Source: Neckera pumila
Taxonomy: Eukaryota; Streptophyta; Bryopsida; Hypnales; Neckeraceae
Assembly (NCBI GenBank): GCA_963969595.1
Contig: OZ018409.1
Location: 12,476,520 to 12,540,519 of the forward strand
DNA length: 64,000 nucleotides
Direction: 5' to 3'
The notes under the pieces were generated by a model, which made no database searches, was not told the DNA's origin, and saw nothing but the letters and a program-made list of their open reading frames with translations. Position numbers and translations under genes: made by a program. Numbering within the stretch: the first letter of the stretch is position 1; the number at the start of each line of letters is the position of its first letter. Positions 12,892 to 25,856 of the stretch are shown here, piece by piece.

Positions 12892-13813
12892 CCCCTAAAG
12901 GACCAACATGCGTTTTTTGACCATATAGAAATTTTGGACAGGTACATGTGGCTGGAGATTTTTATATTTTAGGTTGAAATTTTAAGAGAAGGTGGGGACA
13001 AGGAATATCTTCATGTGTACACAATTTCATGACATTTTGAAATACGAGTAAAAAGTTGTGACCTAATATGTTACTTTTTTTTGTAATTGGGCAATTCGGG
13101 CAGATAAGAAAAAATCATTTTTTTGGGAATTTTTTTTTGAAATTGGTTCTTTGCATTTAAATATACTTGTAAAGCTTTGAATCATTCCATTTCAATTGAA
13201 TAGTCAAAAGTTATGAGAGTTTTTAGTTTGCGGGCAGTAATGGATTTTTTATTCTAAAAAAAACTTTAAAGTCGTTTATTTTACTCAATTTTCAATATTT
13301 TTGGAAAAAAAATAAGACTCTAGGATGTAGATTGATTATTACAACATTACAACCATTGGGATTAGCATTTTTTAATTCCATAATTAAATTCTTAACAAAT
13401 TAGTATTTTGAATCATTTTCTACTTCTTTTCTACTTACTATTTTTTCCTATATGTTGTTCAATTCCAAATGATGTAAAATTTTTCAAGCGTATAGCCATC
13501 TTGTTTGGAAAATTGAATGTTAAGAAGCACCACCTTTTCAACATTTTTTCATTGAAAAGTGAGCTTGTGAAGTGTAGTTGCCCAATTTTTCGCAAGATTG
13601 AAATAATTGTTTTGGAGACTTTGAATGCTTATATCTTATGATCCGCATGGTGGAATTTTCTAAAATTCTACCACATGTTATCAAGACATTGTACTACAAG
13701 ATCCTACGGTTATATGTGTCAAAAATTGTTTTTTTCCAAAAATTTGGTAGTTGTCATAGAAACGGCAGTTTTGGAGCGTTTTTGGTGATTACATAGTCAT
13801 GGAACTTTAGGGG
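12892..13813 (+). mobile_element. TTAA-flanked short element, type P1 (full length)
   Basis: TTAA at 12888-12891 is followed by CCCCTAAAGGACCAACATGC. The right end is GGAACTTTAGGGG followed by TTAA at 13814-13817. At 922 bp this is one of the best-preserved P1 copies and has no coding capacity. Confidence 0.8.
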
Positions 13814-13817
13814 TTAA

Positions 13818-14853
13818 ATATATGATGTTAGGTTCATTCATGCAAAATTTCAGATGCAATAAAAATGTCTAATTTATTCTAAATCACCCTACAATGCAAG
13901 GAGGTCAAGTGAACTAGCAAAATACTAGTCATTTCTTGATGATTTCTTGCGCAATGAGGAAATTTTTTATTCAAAATTCAATTGGTGAAAAAGTTAGAGA
14001 TAAACTTTAGGAATATGTGGGAAAATTTTCAAGAGCTTTAACTTTATAAATTGCATTCCAAGATAATAAGGTTTGAAGTTTGAAAAAAATGTTTTTTCTC
14101 AAAACTACGCCAACATATAACAAAGTTTGACTTCTTTTAGCATGTGATTCACAACTAGAATTTATTTTCTTAATACTTGTATGCCATATGTTACCCTAAT
14201 TACATACATGCCAAAGTTCAAAAGACAATGAGGGTTTTAGCAAAAAAATTGTACAGAATATACATAAATGAATTTGGAAAAATTTGGAATTAGTGATTCA
14301 TATTTAATTTTTTATTCATTGTTCTGTTGTGTGAAATTTTTTCACAATTTGATTTCGAGTGCTTGAGTATTAGGGTTGCGCTTGATTTGGCAAACGGAGA
14401 GGGTGGCAATGCCTGTAGGTGATTGAGCAAATGCAATTTGATCTCTGTCAAGGTTCATGCAAAGGATTGGAGGTCTGTGTAGGCATTTCAGATTTAGGGT
14501 TTAGGCAATTCCTAGTGGACTGAAGTCTTGATTTGATGGGGTTTTATTGGTGTTTTGAATGTCTTTGAGGTCTTGAATGTTTGGCTTACAAATGTCTGGC
14601 TTGAAGTTTAATTATCATCCACCGGGCTTTGGCTTACTAATGTATGGCTTTTGAATGTCCTTGATTTGGGTGGCAAATGATGCTCCATATCTTCTAATCT
14701 GTGAGTTATTGGGCAATTTTCCATCTCACATTGCAAGATCAATTTTTTAGGATTCGTTTAGGGTGAAGAATCTCAATATTTGGAGGTGCTACAAGGGTTG
14801 AGGAATTTTTGTCCATTTTCTTGGTTTTCATGAACTGTTCAGCTTTAGGTATA
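13818..14853. other. No supported gene
   Basis: The stretch 14060-14240 has text that recurs near 56490-56800 (for example CTTTTAGCATGTGA / CTCTTAGAATGTGA), which suggests a further diverged repeat family. There is no coding signal. Confidence 0.4.
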
Positions 14854-14968
14854 GGGCAATGCCTAAGGAGGAGGGTATTTTGGGAAATAACGGGCCAACA
14901 AGGAGGGTGGAGCCCGACGAGGAGGCCTGTTATTTCCCAAACTGCCCGACGACAAGGAGCCATTGCCC
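14854..14968. repeat. Two-tier inverted repeat (hairpin)
   Basis: The inner arms GGGAAATAACGGGCC (14882-14896) and GGCCTGTTATTTCCC (14924-14938) are nested in outer arms GGGCAATG (14854-14861) and CATTGCCC (14961-14968). The loop is G-rich. It may be a small MITE, but no target duplication is clear. Confidence 0.6.
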
Positions 14969-16494
14969 AACATAAATCACGAATAAAAGGATGAAAAATC
15001 GAGGATGAGAAATTGAAGTTGGATGAGTAATGCGTATTGTCCGATTATGCAAGAAAACCTGCGCAATCAGACATTACGCCTCAGAACCCTCCCCGCAAAT
15101 GTATGGGAAAATTCATGTGAGTGGTTTACGGTTGGATATTGCTCGCTCTTGAGAGTCAACCGGAATGCGACTACAGGTGTCTCAATTGTATCCCAAAGTG
15201 CTTCTTGATATGTCAATTCAATCTTGAAAATGGTTCAATTTCAAATTGTGTGGATCTTCACACAAAATTTTACAAGGTTTAGCAGATTGGGGTAGTGGCC
15301 AATCCCATTGAACTGTATTATAGGGAATGGTCCGGTTTAGATAGAATGTGATTGATTTCTGCTTCGGGTATATTAGTCCAGATTTATAGATTTAGGGTGA
15401 TTTTACTGGTTATATTTTTGCTCCTTTGTCAATTATCGTTTGACATAAAACTAATCAGTGGTATATCCGTTTATGGTTATAATGGTCATGCATGGTGCAA
15501 AGGTCTTGGTGGTTTATAATTCAGGTAGAATGGAAATATGAGATGTAAATGAAATCAGGTCTTGATCGTTTTTGAAGGGTGTGCTATTTGGTCTTTTTGG
15601 CAATTCATACTCATTCAATTGCAATTGTGAATGCAATCTGATTTGCTATCATGGTGCATCTCAATTTTTATTTTTTCTGATTACCTGCTTAATATGTGCA
15701 TTTGAGTTTTCATTATTTTTATTACCGTTTGTCATCTTTTTTTTATTATCAGCTGAGCATAATGCATTTCAATTTTCAATTTTCAATTTTTTCGTAAACC
15801 CTGCTTAATATTGGTGCACATTGGATTTCATTATTTTGGTTACCAATTTCCATATTTTGGGATTACCAACTAAGTATGGATCATTTCAATTTTTTTTATG
15901 GTTACCTAGTTTTTTTAATGCATTTCAATGTTCACTTTTTGGTTGATATTGTGGTCTTTTGTTCTAACACCATTCTCATGTGTTGTGAATGTGTAGGTCA
16001 AGGCATCCCCGCTCAGGCGACTGCAACAACAACAACTTGAAAGAGTGTAAGTTAGGTTGTGTCTTGTTGCAAGAAGATGCTTGATCCAAGCTCTTCTGCT
16101 TGTTACCAACATGACAAGACCTTTTTAGGAGGAGGGGTGCAGTTCTCTCATGCCGGCACTCACATTGCACAAGGGGTTGCCCACCAAGTTCAAAGGCTTG
16201 GTGAGCACGGGGTGTGGTCACAACCTTAAGGAAGTGACTTGGATAGTGTTTATCACATCTTCCAGTACAAAGTAGCGAAATGCATTGTAGTGAGAGTGCA
16301 TGGGACTCCATAGATCATGTAGACTCCGCATGGCACACTCCTTGGCATACTTTAGTCAATAAGGAGAATATTCATGACACCGAAAGAAGTAGGGGGAAAC
16401 ATTTGATTGCATACATGACATAGATTTTGAGCAAAACGTGAACATAGAGCTTGGCATGAACGGCCATAGCTACTATGAGGAACCATGTAACATT
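14969..16494. other. No supported gene
   Basis: No recognisable protein. At 16004-16017 the words GGCATCCCCGCTCAGG resemble the end of the Harbinger MITE at 11786 and might be a decayed terminus for the transposase remnant that follows, but the partner end was not found. Confidence 0.4.
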
Positions 16495-17117
16495 CAAACC
16501 AAATTAGCCTCTTTAAGCTCTCATAAGTGCTTAATCCAATTTTCTCTTAAAATCATAATGTGTGTTTGCATTCTCTATCTCTTGAATGTTGTGAAGAAGC
16601 CCATCAAATGTCAAACCCCTTCTCTAACGGGATAACATCTTCTTGCAAGTCTGTAAGTATGTTTTTTTATCCTTCAACACCGTCCTTGTCCTCCAAGATC
16701 ATGTTGTGCAATATGCATCATATAAATATGATGTTTGCAATGACATCCATGTTCCAATCTTAGCACAAGTTCTGGACAATGGCAAAACAAGCTTGCAGCA
16801 TGTCAAATCAATGCTCTACATCCTACCATGTACAACTTCTTAATGCTTTGCAAAGTGGCTATGTTCTCATACAACTAGATGATCTTGACAAATCAAGACC
16901 ACTTTAGGTATATGCCATCTATGAGCAAGTAGTACCACTTGTATTCACATCCATTAACAATGAAGTTATCGTCCTTGACCTCATTTGTTAGTATGTCATA
17001 CACCAGTGATGAGTATGGGACATTCAAATTGTTATTGGATCCGGAAAACCAAACCAAACATACCATGTGTATAGTCCCTTGTCAACAATGGCATCCAAGA
17101 TGATAGGCTTTCCTATG
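16495..17117 (-). pseudogene. PIF/Harbinger transposase remnant (C-terminal part)
   Basis: Reading the minus strand in the best frame, several hallmarks of the Harbinger DDE transposase appear in the right order: PIILDAIVDKG, WFGFPGSNNNLNV, YYLLIDGIY, then KDVE...FAIVQN, and CILHNMILEDKDG (about 16678-16712), followed by a C-terminal WIKHLxELK. The enzyme would cut and rejoin DNA at TTA/TAA targets. Stop codons and frameshifts interrupt every segment, and the N-terminal half with the first acidic residues is missing, so it is dead. It could come from the source that mobilised the GAGCATCCCC MITE at 11786, since both belong to the same superfamily. That link is an inference. Confidence 0.85.
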
Positions 17118-17316
17118 ACCTGTCACAAAAATCCTTTGGCCATGCTACATTACAATTTTTCCAAATATAATGCATATATATCATAGAAGAAGCAAATATA
17201 CCAAAGAAGCCACAATCCGTATTAATAGCAAATTATTTTTCAAAATTTGCACGTATTAGTTGGCGCAAATGGTATCCCTTATATTCAACCCTAATAGCCA
17301 AGCAAAATTGCTTTAA

Positions 17317-19567
17317 CCCCTCATGGACTAAGAAATTACAATGTAACCTCTTCAAATTTTCAATGGTAAAGCTTGGTAGGATGAAACAAATCCCAATAAT
17401 TTATAAAGTATGATCTTGTAGAGTAAAAAGGTTGACATACTTGTTGCATTTTCCAATTGTCAAACTTTCAATGTGGGAAGCATTTAAAAATTTATTTAGG
17501 AAATGTAGTCTAAGATAATGAAGAAACAAACATAATTTTTTTCTAATGAAAGGAATAGTGGAGATGGAAAAAAAAACATTATCTTGAACATTTCTAATCT
17601 TTACTCTATACAACAAAACTGGTTCTAAAGAAAAAGTTTCAAATTTATATTCTTAGCAATTTTGAGAATACAAGATTGAATGTGGTGTGATTAAGAGCAT
17701 AAAATAATTAGAATGATTCTAATTTTTTTGAAGATGTTCCAAACAAGATGTTATTAATATTAATTGTTAAATCTTAAAAATTAATGCATATATAAATTCT
17801 TCAACATTTTTGTAGAATCCAATTTGGTCCATTTTGGCTTTCTAATGATTTATTTGAAAATGTGCATGAATTTGAGAGAATATTTTAAATCTCATTTAAA
17901 AAAATTAAAAAACACTACATTTTGTTTAGATTCCAATGCAATTTTTTGGAGTAGGTAAAAAAAAATTATTCATCTTCTTATAATTTTTCTTCTTCAAAAT
18001 CTGCATTCTTTTTTGCTTATAAAGTTGGTCATCCAAAATTGTTATAATCTAAAAATACAACTATCAATATTCTCCACAAATAATTCTACGCATACTAGAA
18101 AAAATAGTCTTTATTTTTGTATGGTTAAAATTTAAAATTTCAATCACATCCATGTACAAAAAAATATCAAAGTAAGACAACACTAGGAGAAAGTGAGAAA
18201 TCCTTTTTTTTTTTTAATGTCAATCATTTGACATGTGATGTTTTTATAGACATCATGATGTCAAAGTGTTGATGACCCAAAAGGCAAATTTCCATAGATG
18301 TTGCAAAGTGGGCTAGTAAATTACTATCAAAACACGTTGATGCTGTCATTGACGTATATGTTTTATTTGACATGAATTTAGATATAGTGATGTTTTTTTA
18401 ACATCCGAAAATACATAAACATAAATCCGGAGTATAATATTGCCACATCAGCAAGCAAATGCAGTTTGACTAAGGATAAGTCTATAAGAGTTATTGTGGA
18501 GTATGATAAAATGCTGACTAAATGTGAAAAATTTAGGGAAAGGGCAGCCACATGGCATGCTTTGCAAAAAAATGGGATTGGGATGGATGTACACTATAGA
18601 TGAACAAAGAAGCTCTTTATACAGGTAGGGTGGTAGGAAATGAGACAAACCGTATGAGATACATAAAATAAGACTGTGCTCAAAGTAGAATGTTTGAAAC
18701 AATATCCAGATTTTTAAAACGACATCCACCTATCCAAAACAACGTCAAGGTATCTAGCAATCAAGTTGCCATCTTCAAATTATCCCATATTGTTTGTGTT
18801 ACCATGGACGGACAATGGATTTCAGCATAAATACATCCCCTCCACCCTTCATTCTCACTAACTATTAATGAAGTAATTCCCTTATTTTGCCATCAAAATT
18901 CTCTTGATGGTAGATGATGAATTTCTCTAACTTTTGTTGATTTCAATCATTTTTTTTATTTACTTATTTTTTATTTTTTTTAAATGTTTTTTTTGCTAAC
19001 CTTGCCCTATGGATACAATATGCATCAATTGATGTTTGAAAAAATGTCTAGACGTCTAAGTTGACATCTTAAAAAAAAATTGTAAAACAACAAAAAAGTA
19101 TGTTGACTAGGCATGCCACATCATCCTTGTTGGTTGCCACGTCGTTTTTTCTTGCCACCATGTCAATTGCCACCTTATATACCATGTCATAGATGGGCTG
19201 GATGAAAAAAGAATCCACGTGGCTGTCTTTGCTCACATGGCGCTCACGTGGCAGTCACATGGCACAATTTTGTTGAGTATAAAACCAATGTCTTGGTGGC
19301 CATTACATGCTTAACATCCAATGCTACCTTGTCAAAGGGATGTTTTTTGGACATTAACTTTGACACAATTTTTTGGACATCAATGTTGACACCAATAGAC
19401 GTCAACACAAGAGGTGATATTAGGCTAAAATACTTGATATTAGACAAAAATTGATATTAATCCCTAGGTGCCTAATAGTCAACCTTGGCATCAAACTGAA
19501 GACGGGTTTCTTCTAGTGTAGTTCATTGAAAACCTCCATTGTCAAAAATTTATCAAGCCTTGAGGGG
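17317..19567 (+). mobile_element. TTAA-flanked element, type P4, carrying a CACTA insertion
   Basis: TTAA at 17313-17316 is followed by CCCCTCATGGAC. The right end is GCCTTGAGGGG with TTAA at 19568-19571. Without the insertion at 18181-19518 it would be about 0.9 kb and reads like the copy at 968-1502. It is non-coding. Confidence 0.75.
18181..19518. mobile_element. Non-autonomous CACTA element inside P4
   Basis: The left end is CACTAGGAGAAAG and the right end is its inverted partner TTTCTTCTAGTG. The uninserted relative (968-1502) reads GGACAATTCATTG across this point, while here GACAA and TTCATTG are separated by 1.34 kb plus three bases (TAG). The expected 3-bp duplication CAA is not intact on the right. 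Subterminal words around GACATCAA/TTGATGTC recur in both orientations. There is no transposase. Confidence 0.7.
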
Positions 19568-19571
19568 TTAA

Positions 19572-21774
19572 AGAAAGCATAGCCATGGTCTCACTAGTTC
19601 ATTGGTACGTAGCATCGACATAAAAGACATAGCATAACATGCAAAGAACATAGATAATTGTTCAATGTGGTGATAATCCCGTAGCTTTGCATGCATTTAG
19701 TTTTGTACAAAATAAGAATGAAAGGCATAAACTCTCTTTATGATTGAAAGAAACAATGAGCACTACATCCAATATATATTTCTTAGGGAACATGGTTGGA
19801 TTGCACATAGGTATCTTTTAGAAGTAGTCTTTAACCATCAACTCATGTATTTAGTGCCTATCTTGGTCAATGTTTCCCCTTTTTCCAAGATGAAAACAAC
19901 TACCAAAACTCCGCTTCTCTATACCATTGATAAGGTCCTAATACCACTCACTTTAAGATTGTCTTCTTCTTCATTGTCCCTAGCATTTTTACAACAAAGT
20001 CAACACATTCTCTCTCAAAAAAAAAACCATCCCCTGAACCCAACTTTAAAATTTATAAAACACAATTAACATACAAAGCAAAAGACACCTTTACCTGGCC
20101 AAAAGCAAGCCCTAGTTTTGCTTTAGATTATAATAATCATGGTCATAAATTATAGTAATCTATGGTATAGTAATCCAAAGTCTAAATGATGGAGTAACCA
20201 AGTGACCACGACAACAAAGTCTGACAATTAGCTTGTTTGGTATCCAAATATTCATTCCTTCCCTTGGCCAATGTCTACCGGTAAGGCTGGCCACCACTTG
20301 CCGCAAAACATGGCATAAGAGGGCCGTCAATATCCCTTTTGGCACGTCATTTGGTTGGAGTAAGCTTATAAATGCTCTAAATTCATTCCTTGCTGTCTAA
20401 AATCCCCTCTTCAAATGCTAAATTGGTGAACTATGAAGAAAGGGAGATGTTTTCAATTCCCCTACGAATTGCAATCTTGACCTCCTCAACAACTGAAGTA
20501 ATTTTGTATTCAAAACAAGCTCAATTTCATAGATTAGAAAGAGCCCCATTACACTAATATTATATGTATCATTTATAATTTATTTATTTTTGTTTTTTAT
20601 TGTTCCATTTTTTCCTCTAGTTGCTAATAGCATTTTGAACACCGGGGTTTTATCAAAAGACTCTAGACATACTCTAGGTTTTCATCATGAATATAAATTG
20701 GAGTAATTTGATGATTTTCTTTGAGATTAAAATGTGCGCACTTAATATAATAAATTAGTCACTAATCTACCATTGTAAAAGATGACAGAGTGATATTCAA
20801 GCTTCATTTAAAACTTTAGTAAAGAAACTCTGTTTCTATGAAAAAAAAACATGCCAATCTTAACCTATGCTGAAATACTAGTAGAAAAGGACAAAAATAA
20901 TTATAATTAGTGGATGAAATTGAGACATACATAGTTGAAAAAAATTAAGTGCAAGTTGGCATTGTCTAATCCCATTAGAAGAGGATTGAGGCCTAAAAGA
21001 GCTCGCAAGTTATTTTGAATTCCCGGCCTATAGTAAAGCGCCACATCAGCAATTTGCTGTGGTTGAAATTGTGCCACGTCATATTAAAAATAATAATGAC
21101 AAAAAAAAAAAAAAAAATTTAAGATTATTTATATTTTTCAAATTAAAAAATTCTAATAACATTATTGCTGGTTAAGAATAGGGGAGTAGACAAGGGGAAC
21201 AAGCCTAAAATGGCCTTCCTGTGCCCTTAATCCCCTCTTATGCACTTTTTGGGTCCTTTCAATGAAAATTCACCTTCATATTGGTTTAATAATTGGTCCT
21301 ACTCACAGTGGCACTGAATTTTTTTGGTTCCAATTGGATACAACAACTGTGTATATTCATCATTTATTTGGGCTAATGCAAAAAGGATAAGATTTTATGA
21401 AAACCAACGACTCATTTGCAATTCCAAATGAAATTATGTACACACTTTTTACAAGGTTGTATGAAAGCGGCAAAAGAATGCTCTAGATCAATGTGAAGGA
21501 TATTGATATGATCATCTTCCATGTAAGTTACTTCACAACCACAAAGTTTGTGTGTAGCAGGCAACAATGGTGTGATGAGACCTAAGATATTTTGTTGGGA
21601 TTGCAAGAACAATTATATGTGTTTGGAAAAAAGGTGTTTCAAATTACATCATGACAACCTTCAATAAAAGTCAAAAAACACAAATGCATGGGAGGATGTC
21701 TCCAAACTCTTGCCATATTCATGGTACTTTCTTTCTTTAGATTTGTTATTCTAAAGATTTTGGATTTCAATTGT
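19572..21774. other. No supported gene
   Basis: The 109-codon frame at 19740-20069 has no domain. It may be repeat-derived. A poly-A run lies at 21102-21117. No LTRs, primer-binding site or reverse-transcriptase motifs were found. Confidence 0.4.
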
Positions 21775-22333
21775 TTAATCCTTAAACTCCTATTGTTTCC
21801 GAAGAAGACAAAGTGGATTTTGGATAGGCTCCTATGGTCTCAATTTTTGTGGTGATTTATTTAAACTTTTTGTGAAATAAAAAAATCACACTAGTTTTTT
21901 GGAATTATAATTTTTATTATAATCAATGCCCAAAAGCAAAAATTATGCCACCCAAAGCCCAAAATGGAGTTTGTTGGGGAGCACAAAAATAAATCATAGA
22001 ATACAAAAATAAAAAGATTAAAATTTTATTTCTCATAGAAAGTGTTATTGTCTACATGGAAAGATTTTATTCATTCTATTTGGATTAGTGATGAGAAAGT
22101 TACAAGCAATCTTGCTTAGGCAATTCAAGCAATTTAATCCCTAAAGTTCTTTGACTATGTTCTCACCAAAAATGCTCCAAAACTGCCATTTCTAGTACAA
22201 GTACCAAATTTTTGAAAAATATCACTTTTGGACACATGTAACCATAGGATCTTGTAGTACACTAGTTTGAGAAGATGTGGAAAAAAATTTAGAAATTTCT
22301 ATCGTGTAGATTGCAAGATATTAGCATTTGAAG

Positions 22334-22372
22334 CAATGATGCTAGCATGTGAGCATGTGAGCGTGAGCCTAA
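22334..22372. repeat. Left terminal inverted repeat of the 11.26-kb element
   Basis: CAATGATGCTAGCATGTGAG is followed by short GTGAGC-type repeats. It pairs with the inverted sequence at 33552-33592. Key shared core: GATGCTAG(C/T)ATGTGAG. Confidence 0.75.
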
Positions 22373-22954
22373 GAGCGATGAGCAGGGATTGTGTGAGCCT
22401 AGAGCCTAAAAGTATAAAACATGATGTAAATTCTAAAGTTTTTTGGGTTAAAATGTAAAAAGATTGACTTTAATTATTATATTTAGAAAAGCTGTCTTAT
22501 TACCACAGGATCTATGGCTATGGATTTTATATCTAGAAGCCTAGAAAATTGGTGTTATTGCATGTTTTGAAATTTATATTACATTTAGTGAGGCCGTTCA
22601 AGGGTGGACTAATTAAGCGAGAGTACATATAATTTAAAGGCAATTCTAAAGATGAGAAGAAGACAAATGCAGTGAAAATATCATAGGACGTGGAACATTG
22701 TGTACATAATAAAATATCCTTTCACTGCAGCAAGGAATACATATTAGAATATAAATATAATATTTTGCTACTCAAATTTGGGGACTTTGAAGACAATATA
22801 TTGGTACTATATATCTACTTGATATCTAGCTAACATCTGTCAACTAACTTGGTCACTCGTACGTCTTGATGATTCCGGCCGTAACAAGCACTAATTTAAC
22901 TTCATCCAAGCTGAGGGTAGGAGCGTGGATGAACAAATTTGTCTTATAATCCAA

Positions 22955-24147
22955 TTAGCACAAATAACAAAAGATATAATTAAGATGTTTTGCAGTTCAC
23001 GTACATGCCACGCTTTCCAGTGGACACCCCATTCATACTTTCATAATGGGAACAAGTACAAGATGGAAAATTACAAAATATGATGTTGTAAACCTTTTGA
23101 TTAGGTTCAGTCCCAGATGATAGCATAATAATAGCATTAAGTCCAGGATAAGAAAGGAAGTTTATACCAGTAATACTTGCAGTAACATTCCTTGCACTTT
23201 TCCATTGATTGTGATGAGTTCCAATGGGTGCCTTACTATCCATCAAACTTGCTTGCCATTTTGGATAGAAGGGATTATTTCAGCATGTGCTGATCGAGGA
23301 TGAATCCACAGCATAGTTTCAAATATCCTAGATGAGGTGAATACACGTTGAGTCAACATTTGCACACTAGACTGCAGGTGAAATCCAGCTTTTTCAAACT
23401 CTATGGTTTCAGTACGAATAAGACTGGTACCAGTAAGAATAAGCCAGACGTTGGAGATATTGAGTTGCATAAGAACATGGGAATGCTTAGGTCCTATAAC
23501 ACATCGTGCAATTTAGTCTGCACAAAATTAAAAATCCTTGGTTTGAACAGCCGTATCCTTATATTCACGCTTTTGTCCTTTGTAAGTAGGAGCAGCAGTG
23601 GATTTACCATGTCTAACAATCTGTAGCTTGCATTTGGCTTGTGTATACTTCTGAATGGCATGACATTGTTACCTTGACATGTGTGAAATTCTTGCTATGT
23701 GCCACTCCAATGTATCATAATCTGTTTCCACTACAGATCGGGTACGGAGCATGACTGTGTTAAATTCTTCAATTTTAGCCTCAATTTGCACACTAACAAT
23801 GGCTGATCTAGTTTGATCTCAAGGATGGGAAAAGTTCACCTTGTTAGAGCAATGAGAATCACCTTCAAAATCGATTGGAAGATCTAATATTCTTTTGCTG
23901 GATCTAATATTCTTTTGCTGGATCCAAATACCTCTTCTTCCTCCAAATGTGGAATTTGGATGTAGATGTCTTTCACTCTAGGCATCTCACTTAGAGTGTT
24001 TGCAATTTTCTTTCAATCTCCAGATGCCATTGCTCTCTTCAGGACATGAAGGAGATGGAGGAGATGGACGGGCACATGTACAAAACCTTGACTACCTAAT
24101 GGTAAAACAAATGGGCCCTCATGACCTTTTGCAATAATAGTAGCCAT
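22955..24147 (-). pseudogene. SWIM zinc-finger protein, frameshifted
   Basis: Reading the minus strand from the ATG at 24145-24147 gives a nearly collinear protein of about 390 codons without introns. The start is MATIIAKGHEGPFVL. An acidic middle part (PHLEEEEVFG) follows, then a long segment with GKSTAAPTYKGQKREYKDTA, and near the C-terminus FCNFPSCTC ... GKRGMYVNCKH. The last segment gives CxC...CxH, the metal-binding pattern of the SWIM domain (DNA- or protein-binding, known from MuDR-type and Zisupton-type transposases and nuclear proteins). At least three in-frame stops and several frameshifts break it. One is an extra A right at the CKH motif (near 22992). No catalytic acidic triad was recognised, so I do not call it a transposase. 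It lies about 2 kb upstream of, and divergent from, the ParB-methyltransferase gene. Confidence 0.72.
23881..23920. repeat. Perfect 20-bp tandem duplication inside the SWIM gene
   Basis: GATCTAATATTCTTTTGCTG occurs twice in a row. The 20-bp length shifts the reading frame, so this is one of the lesions in the SWIM gene. Confidence 0.85.
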
Positions 24148-25856
24148 ACTGAAGTGTTACATAAAGTTGTAGGCAAGTAGCAGCATTAGGAGCAAGCAAT
24201 GATCTTTTCAAGTGCAAGGGGTGTGAATATAAAGAAGAATTAAAGCCTCTAGGGCTGTTTGAAACGAACGAACATATATCATGGATGCAGTATAATTTGA
24301 AATTGGATTGATGATTTCAATGCTTGTTATTACGTATCATATCAAGATTTGTTCTAGAAGAAGGTATATTAACAACATTTGAAATGAAGTTGAATAAGGT
24401 GACGTACTGCATAGTATCAATTAATAAATCAAAAATAATAAATGGATTATAATACTACGAACGTATCAATTTGTATTAGACAATGTTAGCAGCACTAGAA
24501 CTGGCACTGACAGGAGACAATAGATCATAATGCATTATATTGCATGATCCCTGACATGCTTGCAATTATAATTGCAAATCTTTAGATAGGTAAAGGTTTT
24601 TTTCTTTGATGGTAATATGAATAATGGACATATTAAGCCATCACTTACTAATAAATTGAATTCCAATTTTGTGGAGAAGAGTTGTTGAAGTTTCATAGAA
24701 TATAAAAGGTTGCAAAGTGGAATGAAGCAGTATGTAGAAACGTGTGTTGCAAAGATTGGGTGATGTAGTATAGAGTATTAGAGGATGTTGATATTCTAAG
24801 GCCCTACTAGTTTATTATATGAGATGTAGGGATACTTGTTTTTTCCATTGTTAGCTTTGGACATTCAAGTTCAGGGTAGGAAGAAGAGGAGGAAGAAAAG
24901 AAGTTTTCATTATTCAAGTAGAAGGCAATTGTTAAGGGCTAGAATGATTAGATGGTTGCCTCAAATTAGTGCGGTTGATCTATCTGGCACAATGAGGAAT
25001 TTGACGTATGAAGGTATTGTTTCACGTGAAGCAATTGGGAAGGATAACGTGGAAGTTGAATCCATCTCTTGCAAAGCTCAACTAGATATTGCTTAGATTG
25101 TAGTGATTGGGATCAAGACATTAATGAAGAGGAGGAGGAAGAAGAATAACAACAACAAATAGCACCAATAATGGAGCTCGAGCAAGAGCTAGGAAGCACA
25201 AACACAATAATAAGGAAATAATTTTTCCAAGTGATATTGAGTTTGAATGTATGTGAATTTTTTTCTTAGAGGTAGATTTTGCAACTTTGCATCTTTCCGT
25301 GTGCGTTGAAAGCCCGATTCCAACGGTATATAGCATGTAAAAAACAAACACACATTGAGTATTTTACGGCTTAAGAACTAATTCAGCATGTTTGAATCTT
25401 CTTTGAAATGTTCAGTTTTCAAAAAAAATTAGGTGAAATCTAGCCCTTTTATTTTCAGCATTTTTTGCGAATTTTTGTAAATTTGCTGAAATGTCCAAAA
25501 ATCTTGAAAAAAATTAGAGTGAATTTGATGCGTATTATCTATGGCCTATGGGTATAAAAAACTTTGGCCTGAAATCTAAATAATTGAAGAAGTTATTTAG
25601 AAGATTTCTTTGACCTATATCCACCAATCTCTTCCTCTTTTTTTTTGGACACCGGTTTCACCCTAATAAACTCTTGTGTTGTCTTTGAATGTCGTCTTTG
25701 TAGGCGCCGAGGCAAAAAACAATAGAGAAAGGAAAAGAAGCTATCACTATGGAAGAAGCGGAGGTTGTGATGGAATCCGCACGGCGAGATGGGCAAGGAA
25801 GAAATGATGAGACAAGTGCAAAGAGTGAAGGAAATCCGCGGCTCTTTCTTTTGTGC
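24148..25856. other. Spacer between the divergent SWIM and ParB-methyltransferase genes
   Basis: The stretch probably holds promoters for both genes. A basic 86-codon frame at 24836-25096 (GRKKRRKKRSFHYSSRRQ) and a following acidic run (DWDQDINEEEEEEE, about 25094-25146) could be 5' exons of the methyltransferase gene, as could a 45-codon frame from the ATG at about 25750 (MEEAEVVMESARRDGQ). None has a recognised domain, so I leave them unassigned. Confidence 0.35.

Noticed and set aside
15976..16311. 111-codon minus-strand frame next to the Harbinger remnant
   Set aside because: The residues do not match the N-terminal half of a Harbinger transposase or any other family I know.
19740..20069. 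109-codon frame, considered as LTR or gene
   Set aside because: No domain, and no LTR pair, primer site or polyprotein motifs nearby.
22331..22380. GTGAGC repeats as a plain microsatellite
   Set aside because: They start with GATGCTAG and have an inverted counterpart at 33526-33592 with a target duplication, so they are the TIR of the large element.
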